A DNA stretch of 19,883 bases from Chloroflexi bacterium RBG_16_64_43 (GCA_001796965.1 MGOA01000088.1:1-19883), one strand, 5' to 3'; positions 1 to 9,086 are shown, counted from the first letter of the stretch. Numbers and translations are program-made. The notes: a model not told the origin generated them from the sequence alone.

Positions 1-115
1 ACCAAGGGTTGTGCGCGAACGCTGCATCGGTTGCGGCATCTGCGAGTACAAGTGCCCGCTCAGCGGCGAGGCCGCCATCCGCGTGTGGACCCCCAACGCT
101 GCGTTGCCTTTGTAG
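1..115 (+). CDS. C-terminal fragment of a 4Fe-4S ferredoxin-domain protein
   Basis: Reading from base 2, the frame is open from the window edge to a TAG at 113-115. It contains one complete cluster-binding motif, CIGCGICEYKCP (CxxCxxCxxxCP) at bases 23-58, then GEAAIRVW and a short tail. This motif ligates a [4Fe-4S] cluster, and the protein probably transfers electrons as part of a larger ferredoxin-like or membrane-bound redox protein. The CGxCEYKCP-(x)n-AIRV wording resembles the last cluster of MauM/NapG- or NosR-like proteins, but the N-terminal part is outside the window, so the parent family cannot be fixed. It converges on the GH38 gene on the other strand. The cluster motif is seen directly; the redox role is family knowledge. 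Confidence 0.8.
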   Translation, partial: PRVVRERCIGCGICEYKCPLSGEAAIRVWTPNAALPL

Positions 116-269
116 TGCTCCCACCGAACATAAGTTGACCTGCCCAGGGCCTGCCTCCCTGCATGGGGATGCCAACGTCGACTTTTCTAATGCGGCGTGA
201 TTGAGGCCGAGCGCAGAAGGTACGCGGGATGTTGGCACCCCCCTCCGCGCATATGGACCGACGCCGAAA
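116..269. other. Intergenic gap between convergent genes, with a long-range inverted repeat
   Basis: This gap lies between the ferredoxin stop and the GH38 stop. No gene is supported here. Two arms, GGGGATGCCAAC (165-176) and GTTGGCACCCCC (231-242), are complementary at 11 of 12 positions with about 54 nt between them. A TTTT run lies at 183-186. This might help end transcription from both sides, but the loop is long and there is no textbook hairpin with a T tract. Confidence 0.35.
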
Positions 270-3251
270 TCAGCGCCGTATTCGCGATGTTGGGTCGGAG
301 AACAGCAGGGTCACAATCTGGGCCGGGCGCACCTCGATTTCGGCGTTTCCATCTCGATGCATCGATAGGTTCGAGAGCGGCGTTTCATCGAGGCGCGCCA
401 ACTGGCAGCGCCCGAAATGCCTCCAGGGCCGAATATGCACACGCGCCGGGGTCTTGCCGAGGTTGACCCCACGCACAACCAGGGCCGTGCCCCGTTCGGC
501 CTGTTTCACCGCGGTCACCAGGAAGTCACCCCCGTGTACGCTCACCAGCGAGGCACTCGAGGGCATGTGACCGCGGTGAAGGGTTGCGGGCACGGCGCGC
601 GCTGGCCGCGTAAACTCGTGCGCGCGGCGGTAGGCCTGTTGCCAATCGCCGGCATGAGGGAGAATAGAGTAGGCAAAGAGGTGGCGACCGGGCATCTGCG
701 CCCCGGGGGTCTCGAGCCCCGGGCCGGCGTGTCCGCGTCGGTTCGGGAAGTCGTCGCGTGAGAGCCAGCCCACGCAACGCATCAGCGTCAATGCGATCTC
801 GCTCCCATTCGCCGTCGGCCGTACCTCCACCTCGGGCAATCCCCGATTGGCGATCATCAACCCCGCCAACCCGTCGCTGATGTCAACCCATCGCCGTTGG
901 GGCTTCTCCGGACGAGGCTGCTCCACCCAGGTTTCGTCCCACTGCGGCAAGCGGACGCCCCGCGGCACGACCTCGAAGTGGCCGTCGTAGGAAGCCGACT
1001 CCGTCCGCAGCGGCGTTGGAAACAACACCCGCAGGCGGTGATCCTTCGCCCGATTATCGACTTGCACTTCTACGTCGACGCGGTCCACCCCCGCGGTCAG
1101 GCGGACGCGCACCTCGACCGGCACATCCACCTTTGCGCGGGATCGACGCATGCGGTTGGGAGCCAATTCGCGTGGAAGGCGCAGCCTGAGCCGCAGGCGC
1201 AGCTCCTGCGCTGTGTTGCTGCGACGCCCGTGCACCGCGCGTACGCGCCCGCCGCGCACCAGGCGGTCGTCGCCCGGCGGGCAGAAGTTGTACTCGTCGC
1301 CGCGGTCTCCTTCGTCCTCGAAAAGATTGAGTCCACGCAGTCTCATTCCAGTCGGCTTGTGGAAAACTGCCAGCGATCCATCGCTTGCACCCGCTTCCAC
1401 ACGAAGAAACTCGTTGTCAATGGTCCGCAAACCGCGCCGCCACTCGCGCTCCGTGCCCGACTGCCAGGCCGAAAGGCCCAGCCTTCCGAGCAATGCACCG
1501 AGGGGCACGAGCCACTTCGCCCAGGCGGGCAGCGGCTTTGCCAAAGAGGGTCTGCCGCGGTTGCGGGGTTTCACGAATAAGGTGCGATAGCCGAGGCTGG
1601 GGAGGTCGCGCGCGGCAAACTGCACGCGAGTCTCATCCACCGAGCGTGCCAAAACCTCGTAGGTGGTCACCGCCTCATCCTCTAGCAGGGCGTTGACCCT
1701 ATTCACGCCTTGCTCCCAGGCGCTGCGATTGGGAGAGCCTTTCGATGAGAGCGCAACCCGCAGCACTGCGCGCGCCCCTTGGCGCGCGACCTCCAGCGCC
1801 TGCAGGTTCATCCCGGCTACGCGCCCTTCATGCACCATGCCGATGGAGCTGCGGAAGCCCTCTCGGTCGAGCGTGGTATGGATCAGTTCGCGCGATCCGA
1901 GACCGCGGCGATCCATCTCCACCCGCACTCCGCGGTCGTCCACGATATCAAAGTCGCCGACATCGGATCCGACTTCCAAGTCCACCTCGACCCGGTCACT
2001 CCGGGCCCAGCTCACTGGATTGAAGACGACGATCGCTGCGCGCGCCTCGCCCACTTCGCGCGGTGCGCGCGATTCGGTCAAGGCGGCCAGCCGGCCCAGG
2101 CTCTGGCGGGTGATCACCTCGCCTATTTGCCGCACCTGGTCGAAGCGCGGCCGCATTTCGTCATGAACTTGGTCGATCGAGCAGCCACAGATCGAATCAT
2201 GCGCATGACATTGCATGAGCAAGCGCCACGCTTCGCTCACAACCGCAGCCGGACGGGCAAGGGAGTCATCGGGTGCGGCCCTTGGGCCGCCTGCCTCGCC
2301 TTTGGCGCCCGCCCATTCCGCCCAGGCACTGAACGGTTCGGCCCACGCCTCGAGCAGTTCCTCGCACGCGTGGTTGCTTTGCTTGACCCACATGCGGGCC
2401 GACATCACGCCCGGCAGCAGGTGCCAGCGCTTGGAGGAACGCAATTCGCCCTCGATCACCTGCAGGCCGGCCATGCGCGCGCCAAGCGCGCGGCGTATGC
2501 CTCCCACGTACGCGGGCAGCGTCGAATGAACCAGGCGGTCGCCCTTCAGCCGGCGTGCGGTAAAAGCCAGCGCCGTGCTGGTCTCCGGCGCCGGCTGCAT
2601 ATGATCAGTCCCGTACATCAATGCCACGTGGCCTGCCGCCGAATGGGGCACCAGGGCGGCGCCCAATTCACGCACGACCCTGAGGAACCGCCGCGGGTCA
2701 TCCGCCTGCAACCCGGCGGCGTTGCCGTACCCCTCACGCAGGTAGGCCATCAGCACCTTGGATCCATCCGGTGATTGCCACCAGAACTCGCACGGCTGGT
2801 CATCCAGCCCGCGTTGAACGCATGCCGTTTCGATGCCGAACCCGCGCAGAATCTGCGGCATCTGGCCGATGTGCCCGAACGGATCCGGGATGTATCCCAC
2901 CGGCATGTTCCGCCCGAAGCGCGCCGCGATGCGCCCGCCTTCGAGCAGATTGCGTACGATGGCCTCCGGGCTCACCAGGAATTCGTCAGGAAGAACGAAC
3001 CACGGCCCGATGAGCAGCCGCCCGCTGCGCACGTGGGCGGCGATTTCCCGCTCGCGATCTGGGCGCAGTGCCAGGTAGTCGTCGAGCACGATCGTCTGCC
3101 CGTCGAGCATGAAGTGCCGAAAGCCGCGGTCGCGGGCCAACAGCCCCAGCGTGCCGTCGACGAGTTGGACCAGCTTCAGGCGAAATTCCTGGAACGGTAG
3201 ATACCACTCTCGATCCCAGTGGGTGTGGGAAATCAAATGCAGCACAGCCAT
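270..3251 (-). CDS. Glycoside hydrolase family 38 alpha-mannosidase-like protein
   Basis: This 993-residue protein is a full-length family 38 glycosidase, which hydrolyses alpha-mannosides by a retaining mechanism with a metal at the active site. The N-terminal metal-site signature HTHWDREWY is at residues 9-17. The expected nucleophile Asp lies in PDPFGHIGQMPQI (D123), and the family motif HDSICGCSIDQVH starts near residue 351. The C-terminal half is beta-rich, as usual. There is no signal peptide, so it should be cytoplasmic. The frame opens at a GTG (3263), but the ATG at 3251 is preferred because AGGTGAGG sits 6 nt before it and the protein then starts directly before the first beta strand. 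It begins 15 nt after the stop of the flippase-fusion gene, so the two are probably co-transcribed. The substrate (N-glycan-like, mannosylglycerate or polysaccharide) cannot be told from sequence. Confidence 0.9.
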   Translation of the reverse strand: MAVLHLISHTHWDREWYLPFQEFRLKLVQLVDGTLGLLARDRGFRHFMLDGQTIVLDDYLALRPDREREIAAHVRSGRLLIGPWFVLPDEFLVSPEAIVRNLLEGGRIAARFGRNMPVGYIPDPFGHIGQMPQILRGFGIETACVQRGLDDQPCEFWWQSPDGSKVLMAYLREGYGNAAGLQADDPRRFLRVVRELGAALVPHSAAGHVALMYGTDHMQPAPETSTALAFTARRLKGDRLVHSTLPAYVGGIRRALGARMAGLQVIEGELRSSKRWHLLPGVMSARMWVKQSNHACEELLEAWAEPFSAWAEWAGAKGEAGGPRAAPDDSLARPAAVVSEAWRLLMQCHAHDSICGCSIDQVHDEMRPRFDQVRQIGEVITRQSLGRLAALTESRAPREVGEARAAIVVFNPVSWARSDRVEVDLEVGSDVGDFDIVDDRGVRVEMDRRGLGSRELIHTTLDREGFRSSIGMVHEGRVAGMNLQALEVARQGARAVLRVALSSKGSPNRSAWEQGVNRVNALLEDEAVTTYEVLARSVDETRVQFAARDLPSLGYRTLFVKPRNRGRPSLAKPLPAWAKWLVPLGALLGRLGLSAWQSGTEREWRRGLRTIDNEFLRVEAGASDGSLAVFHKPTGMRLRGLNLFEDEGDRGDEYNFCPPGDDRLVRGGRVRAVHGRRSNTAQELRLRLRLRLPRELAPNRMRRSRAKVDVPVEVRVRLTAGVDRVDVEVQVDNRAKDHRLRVLFPTPLRTESASYDGHFEVVPRGVRLPQWDETWVEQPRPEKPQRRWVDISDGLAGLMIANRGLPEVEVRPTANGSEIALTLMRCVGWLSRDDFPNRRGHAGPGLETPGAQMPGRHLFAYSILPHAGDWQQAYRRAHEFTRPARAVPATLHRGHMPSSASLVSVHGGDFLVTAVKQAERGTALVVRGVNLGKTPARVHIRPWRHFGRCQLARLDETPLSNLSMHRDGNAEIEVRPAQIVTLLFSDPTSRIRR

Positions 3252-3266
3252 GCCATGCCTCACCTT

Positions 3267-5804
3267 CTACAGCGGGACTTTCTCCAGAGTGAGTTGGCTC
3301 GCCTCACGCAGCGCGGCCTCACGCAGGGTCAGGGGGAAGCGGCCGTGCAGTGGGCTCACACGGCACCCGAGCGCCGAGGCCGCATAGAAGACCCAGGTGA
3401 CGGGACGCATGAAGCCGGAGAACGGAATCGCTTCGCGCAGTTCCGCAAGCGTGCCCTCATCCCAGCCTCCGAACAGAGCGTAGAGGAAGGCGTACACCGG
3501 AAAACTCGGCAGGATTCCAATGAAGAAGATCAGCACGCTGCTGAGCTGGTCGGCCCGCCAGATCAAACCGGTCAGTCCGCGCAAGATCAGGTAGTGCGTT
3601 CCGCCAGCCAGGAGCGGGGCCGCCAACGACGACCAGAAGTAGAAACGCTGCGGGAAGCACGTGCGGTGGTTGATGAAGTATGCAACGATCCCCTTGGTGA
3701 GCAGCCCGGCGAAGTAGGCCACGATCAGCGCGTTGACCTGCAGCCGCGCGAGCAGCAGCAGAGCCAGGACCACGCGCAGCACTTGCTCGCCGAAAACGAG
3801 GAGTGACTTGAGGTAGGGACGGTTGCTGCCAAGTTGCACGGTGTCGCCCACCCACGAGGGATACTGGATGGCCCCCCACAGGATGAGCGGCACGGCGTAA
3901 CCGGCCGCGCGCACGAACTCCGGGCCCGAGGCGCCGAGGATGAACCGGTCGGCCACCGCCAAGAGCACCGCCCCGATGAAGGCGCTGATCATCCCTCCAT
4001 AGCGGTAGGATTGGGCACTGTAATATTGGCTGAGCACGCGCTTACCGTTGGAGATGGCTTCCGAGATGGCTGGCATGACCCCGTTGTTGAGCGTCTGCAG
4101 CACGTTAAAGGCGAAGACGAAATTCTGGGCCAGCACCCAGTTGCCCCACACCTCGGCGTAGTTGACGAGCCGCGATTGGGTGATCCATATCTCGGCCGCC
4201 TGACCGGCAGCCCAGGCCAGCGAGCCCAGCATCTCGAACACCCCGAAGGCAAAGCTCGTGCGCACCACCTCCCAATCGAAATGCGCCAGGAACAGCACCC
4301 GCACGCTGTAGCCCATGCGCCGGTAAAGCCAGAAGCCCAGGCCAAAGGTGAACGCCTCGGCCACATACGCCGCCAGCCCCATGCCTAGCAGGCCGCCCAT
4401 CGCCCCGCCCATCGCTGGGTGGGCCCTGCCCCATGCGTACATGAGCGCCACCACGATTGGCTGAGCTAGCATCGGCATCAGCACCTGCCAGACCAACTCC
4501 AGGAACTGGGCATGGTCCGACCGCTGGAAACCCTTGAGCGCGTGATTGAAGACAAGGAACCAGCCCGGCAGTTGAATGAGCGAATGCAGGATCACACTCC
4601 ATGCGTACAACGCATACGTCGTTCGTGGCACCACCGAGGACGCCAGGCCGACCACCATCGCCACCTGAACGGCTCCTGAGAGCATCTGCCACCAAACAAA
4701 GACCTGGCCGTACTGGATCCCTTTGCGCGGGTCGTGAACCCGGTACTGTGAAAGGTATTTGATGAAGGCGATGCTTGTCCCCATGTCGAAGAACAGCCAG
4801 GCCACGTTGAAGAACTGCAACACCCTGCCCCACAGCCCGAGCGCCTGGGCCGAGGGCAGAATGTAGACTGGAAGCACAAGGTTCTGGTAGATGATGAGCG
4901 GGACGAACAGGATGAGGCCCAGCATGAGCGAAAGCAGGAAGCCCCCGAGCGGCCGGTGGAATCCCACTCGCTCCCAGCCCGTTTCGGCCGACCGCGCCGT
5001 AAAGGCCGCCCGATCGGCGACGATACCATCCAGCGCTTCAGGGTGTGCCCGGCTGTAGCGCCGCACCACACCAAACGCCAGCGAAACCAGAACGAGCAGC
5101 ACCGCCAACGCAGCAAGAATGGCGATGCGATCTCCGGCATGCGGCACGGGCGAACCTGGATAGTCGGCGAAACTCAACGGCGCAAGCCCGCCGGCGCGCA
5201 TCACCAATGCATATACCAGGTAGTTGAAGTAAGCCCATTCCTGAATCTGCGGGTTGTTGTCTGAATCTAGAAACGGTGTGAAGACAAAGGTCGCGGCGCC
5301 GTCCCTTTCGCGCACGCCGAGAATAAGCTCGCCGCCTGGATATCCCTGCGCCAGAGGAGTGAGGTCCGCTCCGCTAAGCAAGAGGCGCGCACGTACTTGC
5401 GGCGCGCTATTCCACACCACGCCCACCGCCTGCGCCTGCGCCTGCCCCGCGAGAGGAGATGCCTCCAGGCTGAGCGGGTCCTCTGCAATGCGCACTCTCG
5501 GCGAACCGCCAAGCGCCGATTCAAGATCCCCCTGGGTGAGCTCGCGGCCCAGGATCAGCACGAGACCTTTGCCCGCCGCAAGCCGATCGCCAACCCTCGC
5601 CTCGGGCGGCATGACTCCGTTGAGCACCAGCACCTTGGCCTGCTCGGGCTGGACAACAAGATCGAACCCGGCCAGCTCGAGTGCCGAGCGCACGCCGCCC
5701 GAGGGGCCAGCGTAGTACACGCTCACTTGCACCTTCGCGGTGGCGGGGTCGGCAATCCCAAGAAGCAGGAGACCGATCAGGACGAGCGGGATGATTCGAC
5801 GCAT
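3267..5804 (-). CDS. GATase-like ectodomain fused to a MOP/Wzx-like membrane flippase
   Basis: This is an 845-residue multi-domain membrane protein. Residues 1-23 form a signal peptide (MRRIIPLVLIGLLLLG, cleavage likely after ATA). Residues of about 24-226 form an alternating alpha/beta domain with KVLVLNG, KGLVLILG and FVFTPFLDSDNN, which resembles the class I glutamine-amidotransferase-like domains seen in some secreted bacterial proteins, though no catalytic Cys is visible. One membrane helix follows (about 227-247, IAILAALAVLLVLVSLAFGVV). From about residue 290 there is a long polytopic region of roughly 12-14 helices with the feel of the MOP exporter superfamily (Wzx/MurJ/MATE): NxGVMPAISEAISNGKR and QYYSAQSYRYG at the middle repeat. 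The likely role is moving a lipid-linked glycan across the membrane. The start at 5804 is chosen because it begins the signal peptide. The upstream extension to 5867 is rejected as it reads through a palindrome. No strong Shine-Dalgarno is seen. It is followed directly by the GH38 gene. Confidence 0.7.
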   Translation of the reverse strand: MRRIIPLVLIGLLLLGIADPATAKVQVSVYYAGPSGGVRSALELAGFDLVVQPEQAKVLVLNGVMPPEARVGDRLAAGKGLVLILGRELTQGDLESALGGSPRVRIAEDPLSLEASPLAGQAQAQAVGVVWNSAPQVRARLLLSGADLTPLAQGYPGGELILGVRERDGAATFVFTPFLDSDNNPQIQEWAYFNYLVYALVMRAGGLAPLSFADYPGSPVPHAGDRIAILAALAVLLVLVSLAFGVVRRYSRAHPEALDGIVADRAAFTARSAETGWERVGFHRPLGGFLLSLMLGLILFVPLIIYQNLVLPVYILPSAQALGLWGRVLQFFNVAWLFFDMGTSIAFIKYLSQYRVHDPRKGIQYGQVFVWWQMLSGAVQVAMVVGLASSVVPRTTYALYAWSVILHSLIQLPGWFLVFNHALKGFQRSDHAQFLELVWQVLMPMLAQPIVVALMYAWGRAHPAMGGAMGGLLGMGLAAYVAEAFTFGLGFWLYRRMGYSVRVLFLAHFDWEVVRTSFAFGVFEMLGSLAWAAGQAAEIWITQSRLVNYAEVWGNWVLAQNFVFAFNVLQTLNNGVMPAISEAISNGKRVLSQYYSAQSYRYGGMISAFIGAVLLAVADRFILGASGPEFVRAAGYAVPLILWGAIQYPSWVGDTVQLGSNRPYLKSLLVFGEQVLRVVLALLLLARLQVNALIVAYFAGLLTKGIVAYFINHRTCFPQRFYFWSSLAAPLLAGGTHYLILRGLTGLIWRADQLSSVLIFFIGILPSFPVYAFLYALFGGWDEGTLAELREAIPFSGFMRPVTWVFYAASALGCRVSPLHGRFPLTLREAALREASQLTLEKVPL

Positions 5805-5840
5805 GGGAAACCTATTCACGAACCAATGCCCCCCCGTCGC

Positions 5841-5859
5841 GGCGGGTCTGAGACCCGCC
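5841..5859. repeat. REP-like palindrome GGCGGGTCT-G-AGACCCGCC
   Basis: Nine-base arms, GGCGGGTCT (5841-5849) and AGACCCGCC (5851-5859), are perfectly complementary around a single base. The flanks (CGTCGC on one side and CCAACC on the other) are not symmetrical. Sequences of this GGCGGGTCT/AGACCCGCC type are familiar as dispersed intergenic palindromes in Chloroflexota genomes, so it is probably a member of such a repeat family. Only one copy is in the window. Confidence 0.6.
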
Positions 5860-5901
5860 CCAACCACGATGCCAAGTTCACCAGGTCATCCCATCAAGAA
5901 T

Positions 5902-5926
5902 GGCGGCATCCGCAGGGGATGCCGCC
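5902..5926 (-). terminator. Perfect 10-bp hairpin downstream of the carboxypeptidase gene
   Basis: The arms GGCGGCATCC (5902-5911) and GGATGCCGCC (5917-5926) pair perfectly around GCAGG. It lies about 100 nt beyond the stop of the M32 gene. On the minus strand it is followed by ATTCTTGATGG, which has no real T run, so it may be a weak or factor-assisted terminator, an mRNA-end stabiliser or a second dispersed palindrome. Confidence 0.4.
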
Positions 5927-6024
5927 ACGACGTGCCTGATCGGAAATGCAGTTGCTCTGCGTTCCGGGCAATCCCCGGGCTGCGATTGCCTTCACGCGTC
6001 GCACACCAGCGCGCCCACGCATCA

Positions 6025-7527
6025 TCAGAAGCCGTAAATCTCCCCAAACTTGGTTTTCAGGTATTGGATATACGGCTGGGGGGTCAGAGCCTCGCCGGTG
6101 ATGCGCCGCAACAACTCGGGCGATTCGAACTTGGCCCCGTGGCGATGAATATTCTCGCGCAGCCAGCCCAGCAGTGAGCCGTACTCGCCGCGATCCAGAT
6201 CACTCGCCAGGCTCGGCGATTGCGCGAGCGCCGTGTTGAGCAACTGAACGGAGATCACATTCCCCAGCGAGTAGGTGGGGAAGTAGCCCATCGACCCGCC
6301 CGACCAGTGCACGTCCTGCAATACGCCCTGCGCGTCGTCCGGCGGCAGGACGCCCAGGTAGTCATTCATCTTCTGGTTCCACACCCCCGGCAGGTCCTTC
6401 ACCGCCAGGTCGCCTTGCAGCAGCGCTAGCTCGAGCTCGAAGCGCAGCATGATGTGCAGGTTGTAAGTCACCTCGTCGGCCTCGACGCGGATCAACGAGG
6501 GCGTAACCTTGTTTAGCGCGCGATAGAAAGTCTCGAGCGGCACCTTAGCGAATTCTCCGAAAGTCCTCTGGAATTGCGGATAGAACACCTTCCAGAAAGA
6601 ACGGCTGCGGCCGATCAAGTTCTCCCACATGCGCGATTGCGACTCGTGCATGCCGTGAGACGCACCGTTGGCGAGAGGCGAGCGGGCGAGCGCGGGCGCG
6701 ATCCCTTGCTCGTAGAGCGCGTGCCCTCCCTCGTGGACGGTGCTCATCAAGGCCGAGGCCACGAGATCACGGTGGAAGCGGGTCGTGATGCGCACGTCGT
6801 CGGGCGAAAAGGAGGTGGTGAACGGATGGGCCGAGCGGTCCTGCCGGCCGCGGTCGAAATCGTACCCGATGCGCTTGAGTACTTGGACGCCGAAATCCCA
6901 CTGGCGGGCCTCGTCGAAATCGCCTTGCAGGCAGCGATCGTCCACCGCGCCGGCGCGCTCGGCGATCTTGTGCACCAGATCGACCAGCGCCGGGCGCAGC
7001 ACCGAGAACACCGCCGTCACTTCGGCCGTCTTCATGCCTGGCTCGAAGCCGTCGAGCAGCGGATCATAGATCGAATCGTACGGGGCGAAGAATTCGACGT
7101 ACTCGCGGCGCATGGCAACGATGCGCTCCAGGTGTGGACGGAATAGGGCGAAGTCGGAGGCGGGCTTGGCCTTTTCCCATGTCGTGGTGGCGATGGAAGA
7201 GACGCGAGTGAATTCGCCGACCCAGGAGGTCGGCACGCGCCGCTGACGGTCATACTCGCGCCGGGTCACTCGCACCAACCGCGCCTCGTCCGAATCCGAA
7301 TCCGACGTGCTCGTTTCGCCGGCGGCGGCCTCGAGCAGGTCGCCGGTCCGCTGTGATATCAACTTCTCGTGGGTCAGCCCGGCCAGTGTGGCTGAGGCCT
7401 GCGCGCGAGCTTCAGCACCGCCGCGCGGCATGTAGGTGAGTTGATCCCACTCCAGAACCGCAGCCGCGGCCGAAAGATCCGCCACCTCACCCAAGTGCGC
7501 CTTGAGTTCAACCAATGCATTGGTCAT
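6025..7527 (-). CDS. Carboxypeptidase Taq (M32 family zinc metallocarboxypeptidase)
   Basis: This 500-residue cytosolic metallopeptidase removes C-terminal residues from peptides. All the M32 hallmark motifs can be read in order: HPF (about 224-226), DVRIT (about 234-238), the zinc site HEGGH (265-269), HESQSR (about 294-299), IRxxADE (about 347-352) and GVLQDVHW (about 401-408). The length matches the family's usual 500 residues, so it looks intact. The ATG at 7527 is preceded by GGGAGAG and overlaps the lysS stop as ATGA, so translation is probably coupled to lysS. Its linkage to lysS suggests a housekeeping role in peptide turnover, which is an inference. Confidence 0.95.
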   Translation of the reverse strand: MTNALVELKAHLGEVADLSAAAAVLEWDQLTYMPRGGAEARAQASATLAGLTHEKLISQRTGDLLEAAAGETSTSDSDSDEARLVRVTRREYDRQRRVPTSWVGEFTRVSSIATTTWEKAKPASDFALFRPHLERIVAMRREYVEFFAPYDSIYDPLLDGFEPGMKTAEVTAVFSVLRPALVDLVHKIAERAGAVDDRCLQGDFDEARQWDFGVQVLKRIGYDFDRGRQDRSAHPFTTSFSPDDVRITTRFHRDLVASALMSTVHEGGHALYEQGIAPALARSPLANGASHGMHESQSRMWENLIGRSRSFWKVFYPQFQRTFGEFAKVPLETFYRALNKVTPSLIRVEADEVTYNLHIMLRFELELALLQGDLAVKDLPGVWNQKMNDYLGVLPPDDAQGVLQDVHWSGGSMGYFPTYSLGNVISVQLLNTALAQSPSLASDLDRGEYGSLLGWLRENIHRHGAKFESPELLRRITGEALTPQPYIQYLKTKFGEIYGF

Positions 7528-9086
7528 TCATCTCTCCCGAGGGTCTCCGGTTGGGTCACATCGCCGCTCGCCGATCTTCGCGGCTCCTCCCGCGAGCGCA
7601 AATGCGGGAACAGGATCACCTCGCGGATCGTGGCCTGGTCGGTGAGCAGCATCGTCAGGCGGTCGAGGCCCATACCGAACCCGCCGTTCGGCGGCATGCC
7701 GTAGCGCATCGCGTTCAGATAGTCCTCATCCAGCGGGTTGCGGTCCTCATCATCGGCTCCGTACATGCGAGCCATTTCATCGAAACGAGATTCCTGGTCG
7801 AGCGGGTCGTTCAACTCGGTGAAAGCGTTGCACAGCTCCATGCCCGCCACAAACCCTTCGAAGCGTTCGACGGTCTGCGGGTCGCCGGGTTTGATCTTGG
7901 CCAGCGGCGAGATATCGCGCGGGTAATCGTAGACGAATGTCGGTTGGACCAGAGAGGGTTCGACGTAATGGGCCAGCAGGCTCTCGATGAGCTTGCCGCG
8001 CGTCGCACCGGGCGTCGGCGAGTGCCCGTGCTCGCGCATCGCCCCCGCCAGCCCTTCGGCGGTCGGGTGCTGCCGCAGGTCGATGCCTGAGGCCTCGCCC
8101 ACGATCTGGTTGAGGTCCACTCGCCGCCACGGCGGGGTAAAGTCAAGCGTTTGCCCCTGATACGCAACGCGCATCGTTCCGCGCACGGCTTGCGCCGTGT
8201 GAGAAACCAATTCCTCGGTAAGAGTCATCACGTCGCGGTAGTCGGCATAGGCCACGTAGAATTCGAGTTGCGTGAATTCCGGGTTGTGCTTGAACGACAC
8301 GCCCTCGTTGCGGAAGTCGCGCCCGATCTCGTAGACGCGTTCGAGGCCTCCCACGAGCAGGCGCTTGAGATACAACTCAAACGAAATGCGCAGATAGAGA
8401 TCCTGATGGAGCTGGTTATGATGGGTAACGAACGGACGCGCCGCCGCCCCTCCGTAAATGGGCTGCAAAATGGGAGTCTCGACCTCAACAAAGCCGAGCC
8501 CGTCGAGGAATGAGCGCACGGCGGTGACGACCTTGGCTCGCGCGCGAAAAACGTCGCGCACGTCCGGGTTGAGCGCCAGATCGGCGTAGCGCTCGCGGTA
8601 GCGCGCCTCGGGGTTGTCAAAAGCGGAATAGACCACCCGCTTCCCGTCCACCTCATCTTCCTTGGCGGCCGGCAACGGGGTGATCGACTTGGCCAGCATG
8701 GCCAGGGCTCGCACGTGCAGCGTCACCTCGCCGGTGCGCGTGGCGAACAAATAGCCCTCAGCCTGGATGAAGTCCCCCAGGTCGTACAAGTCGGCGAAGG
8801 TGCGCAGCATCTCGGGCCCCAGCTCGTCGGCGCGGAGATAGATCTGCAACCGGCCGCTAGCGTCCTCGAGGTGGGCGAAGGTGGCCTTGCCCATCGTGCG
8901 GATCGAGCGCAGCCGGCCCGCCACCGCCGCCTCGGGCTTGCCTTCCGGGGACGCGGCGAACGCGGCCAGCGCCTGGGCGGTCGTGTGCGTTCGCCGCACA
9001 CGCGCGGGGTAGGGCTCGCTGCCCGCCTCACGCAGGCGGCGAACCTTCTCGATGCGGTTGCGCTCGATTTCGCTCAATGGACGCAT
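7524..9086 (-). CDS. lysS: Lysyl-tRNA synthetase, class II
   Basis: This 520-residue protein charges tRNA-Lys with lysine in the cytoplasm. It has an N-terminal OB-fold anticodon-binding domain (about 53-130, with GKATFAHLEDASGRLQIYLR) and the class II catalytic core: motif 1 region about 190-208 (FLDGLGFVEVETPILQP), motif 2 about 246-267 (GRDFRNEGVSFKHNPEF) and motif 3 about 468-490 (GGFGMGLDRLTML). The segment usually read as IAPELYLK is ISFELYLK here. The C terminus extends about 20 polar residues past the usual ILFPHLR end. The start is supported by AGGAG 9 nt upstream. A terminator ends 39 nt upstream, leaving little room for a separate promoter. The next gene overlaps by 4 nt. Confidence 0.97.
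   Translation of the reverse strand: MRPLSEIERNRIEKVRRLREAGSEPYPARVRRTHTTAQALAAFAASPEGKPEAAVAGRLRSIRTMGKATFAHLEDASGRLQIYLRADELGPEMLRTFADLYDLGDFIQAEGYLFATRTGEVTLHVRALAMLAKSITPLPAAKEDEVDGKRVVYSAFDNPEARYRERYADLALNPDVRDVFRARAKVVTAVRSFLDGLGFVEVETPILQPIYGGAAARPFVTHHNQLHQDLYLRISFELYLKRLLVGGLERVYEIGRDFRNEGVSFKHNPEFTQLEFYVAYADYRDVMTLTEELVSHTAQAVRGTMRVAYQGQTLDFTPPWRRVDLNQIVGEASGIDLRQHPTAEGLAGAMREHGHSPTPGATRGKLIESLLAHYVEPSLVQPTFVYDYPRDISPLAKIKPGDPQTVERFEGFVAGMELCNAFTELNDPLDQESRFDEMARMYGADDEDRNPLDEDYLNAMRYGMPPNGGFGMGLDRLTMLLTDQATIREVILFPHLRSREEPRRSASGDVTQPETLGRDE

Larger units (their letters stand above)
5805..6024. other. Intergenic gap holding two perfect palindromic hairpins
   Basis: This 220-nt spacer lies between the carboxypeptidase stop and the flippase-fusion start, both on the minus strand. 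It holds two separate strong hairpins listed as their own entries. No promoter could be named with confidence for the flippase gene, and no gene is supported here. Confidence 0.6.

Noticed and set aside
1779..2774. 331-residue + strand frame inside the GH38 gene
   Set aside because: It is antisense to a well-supported enzyme and reads as a GC-rich mirror frame with His/Arg-rich composition; no motif is visible.
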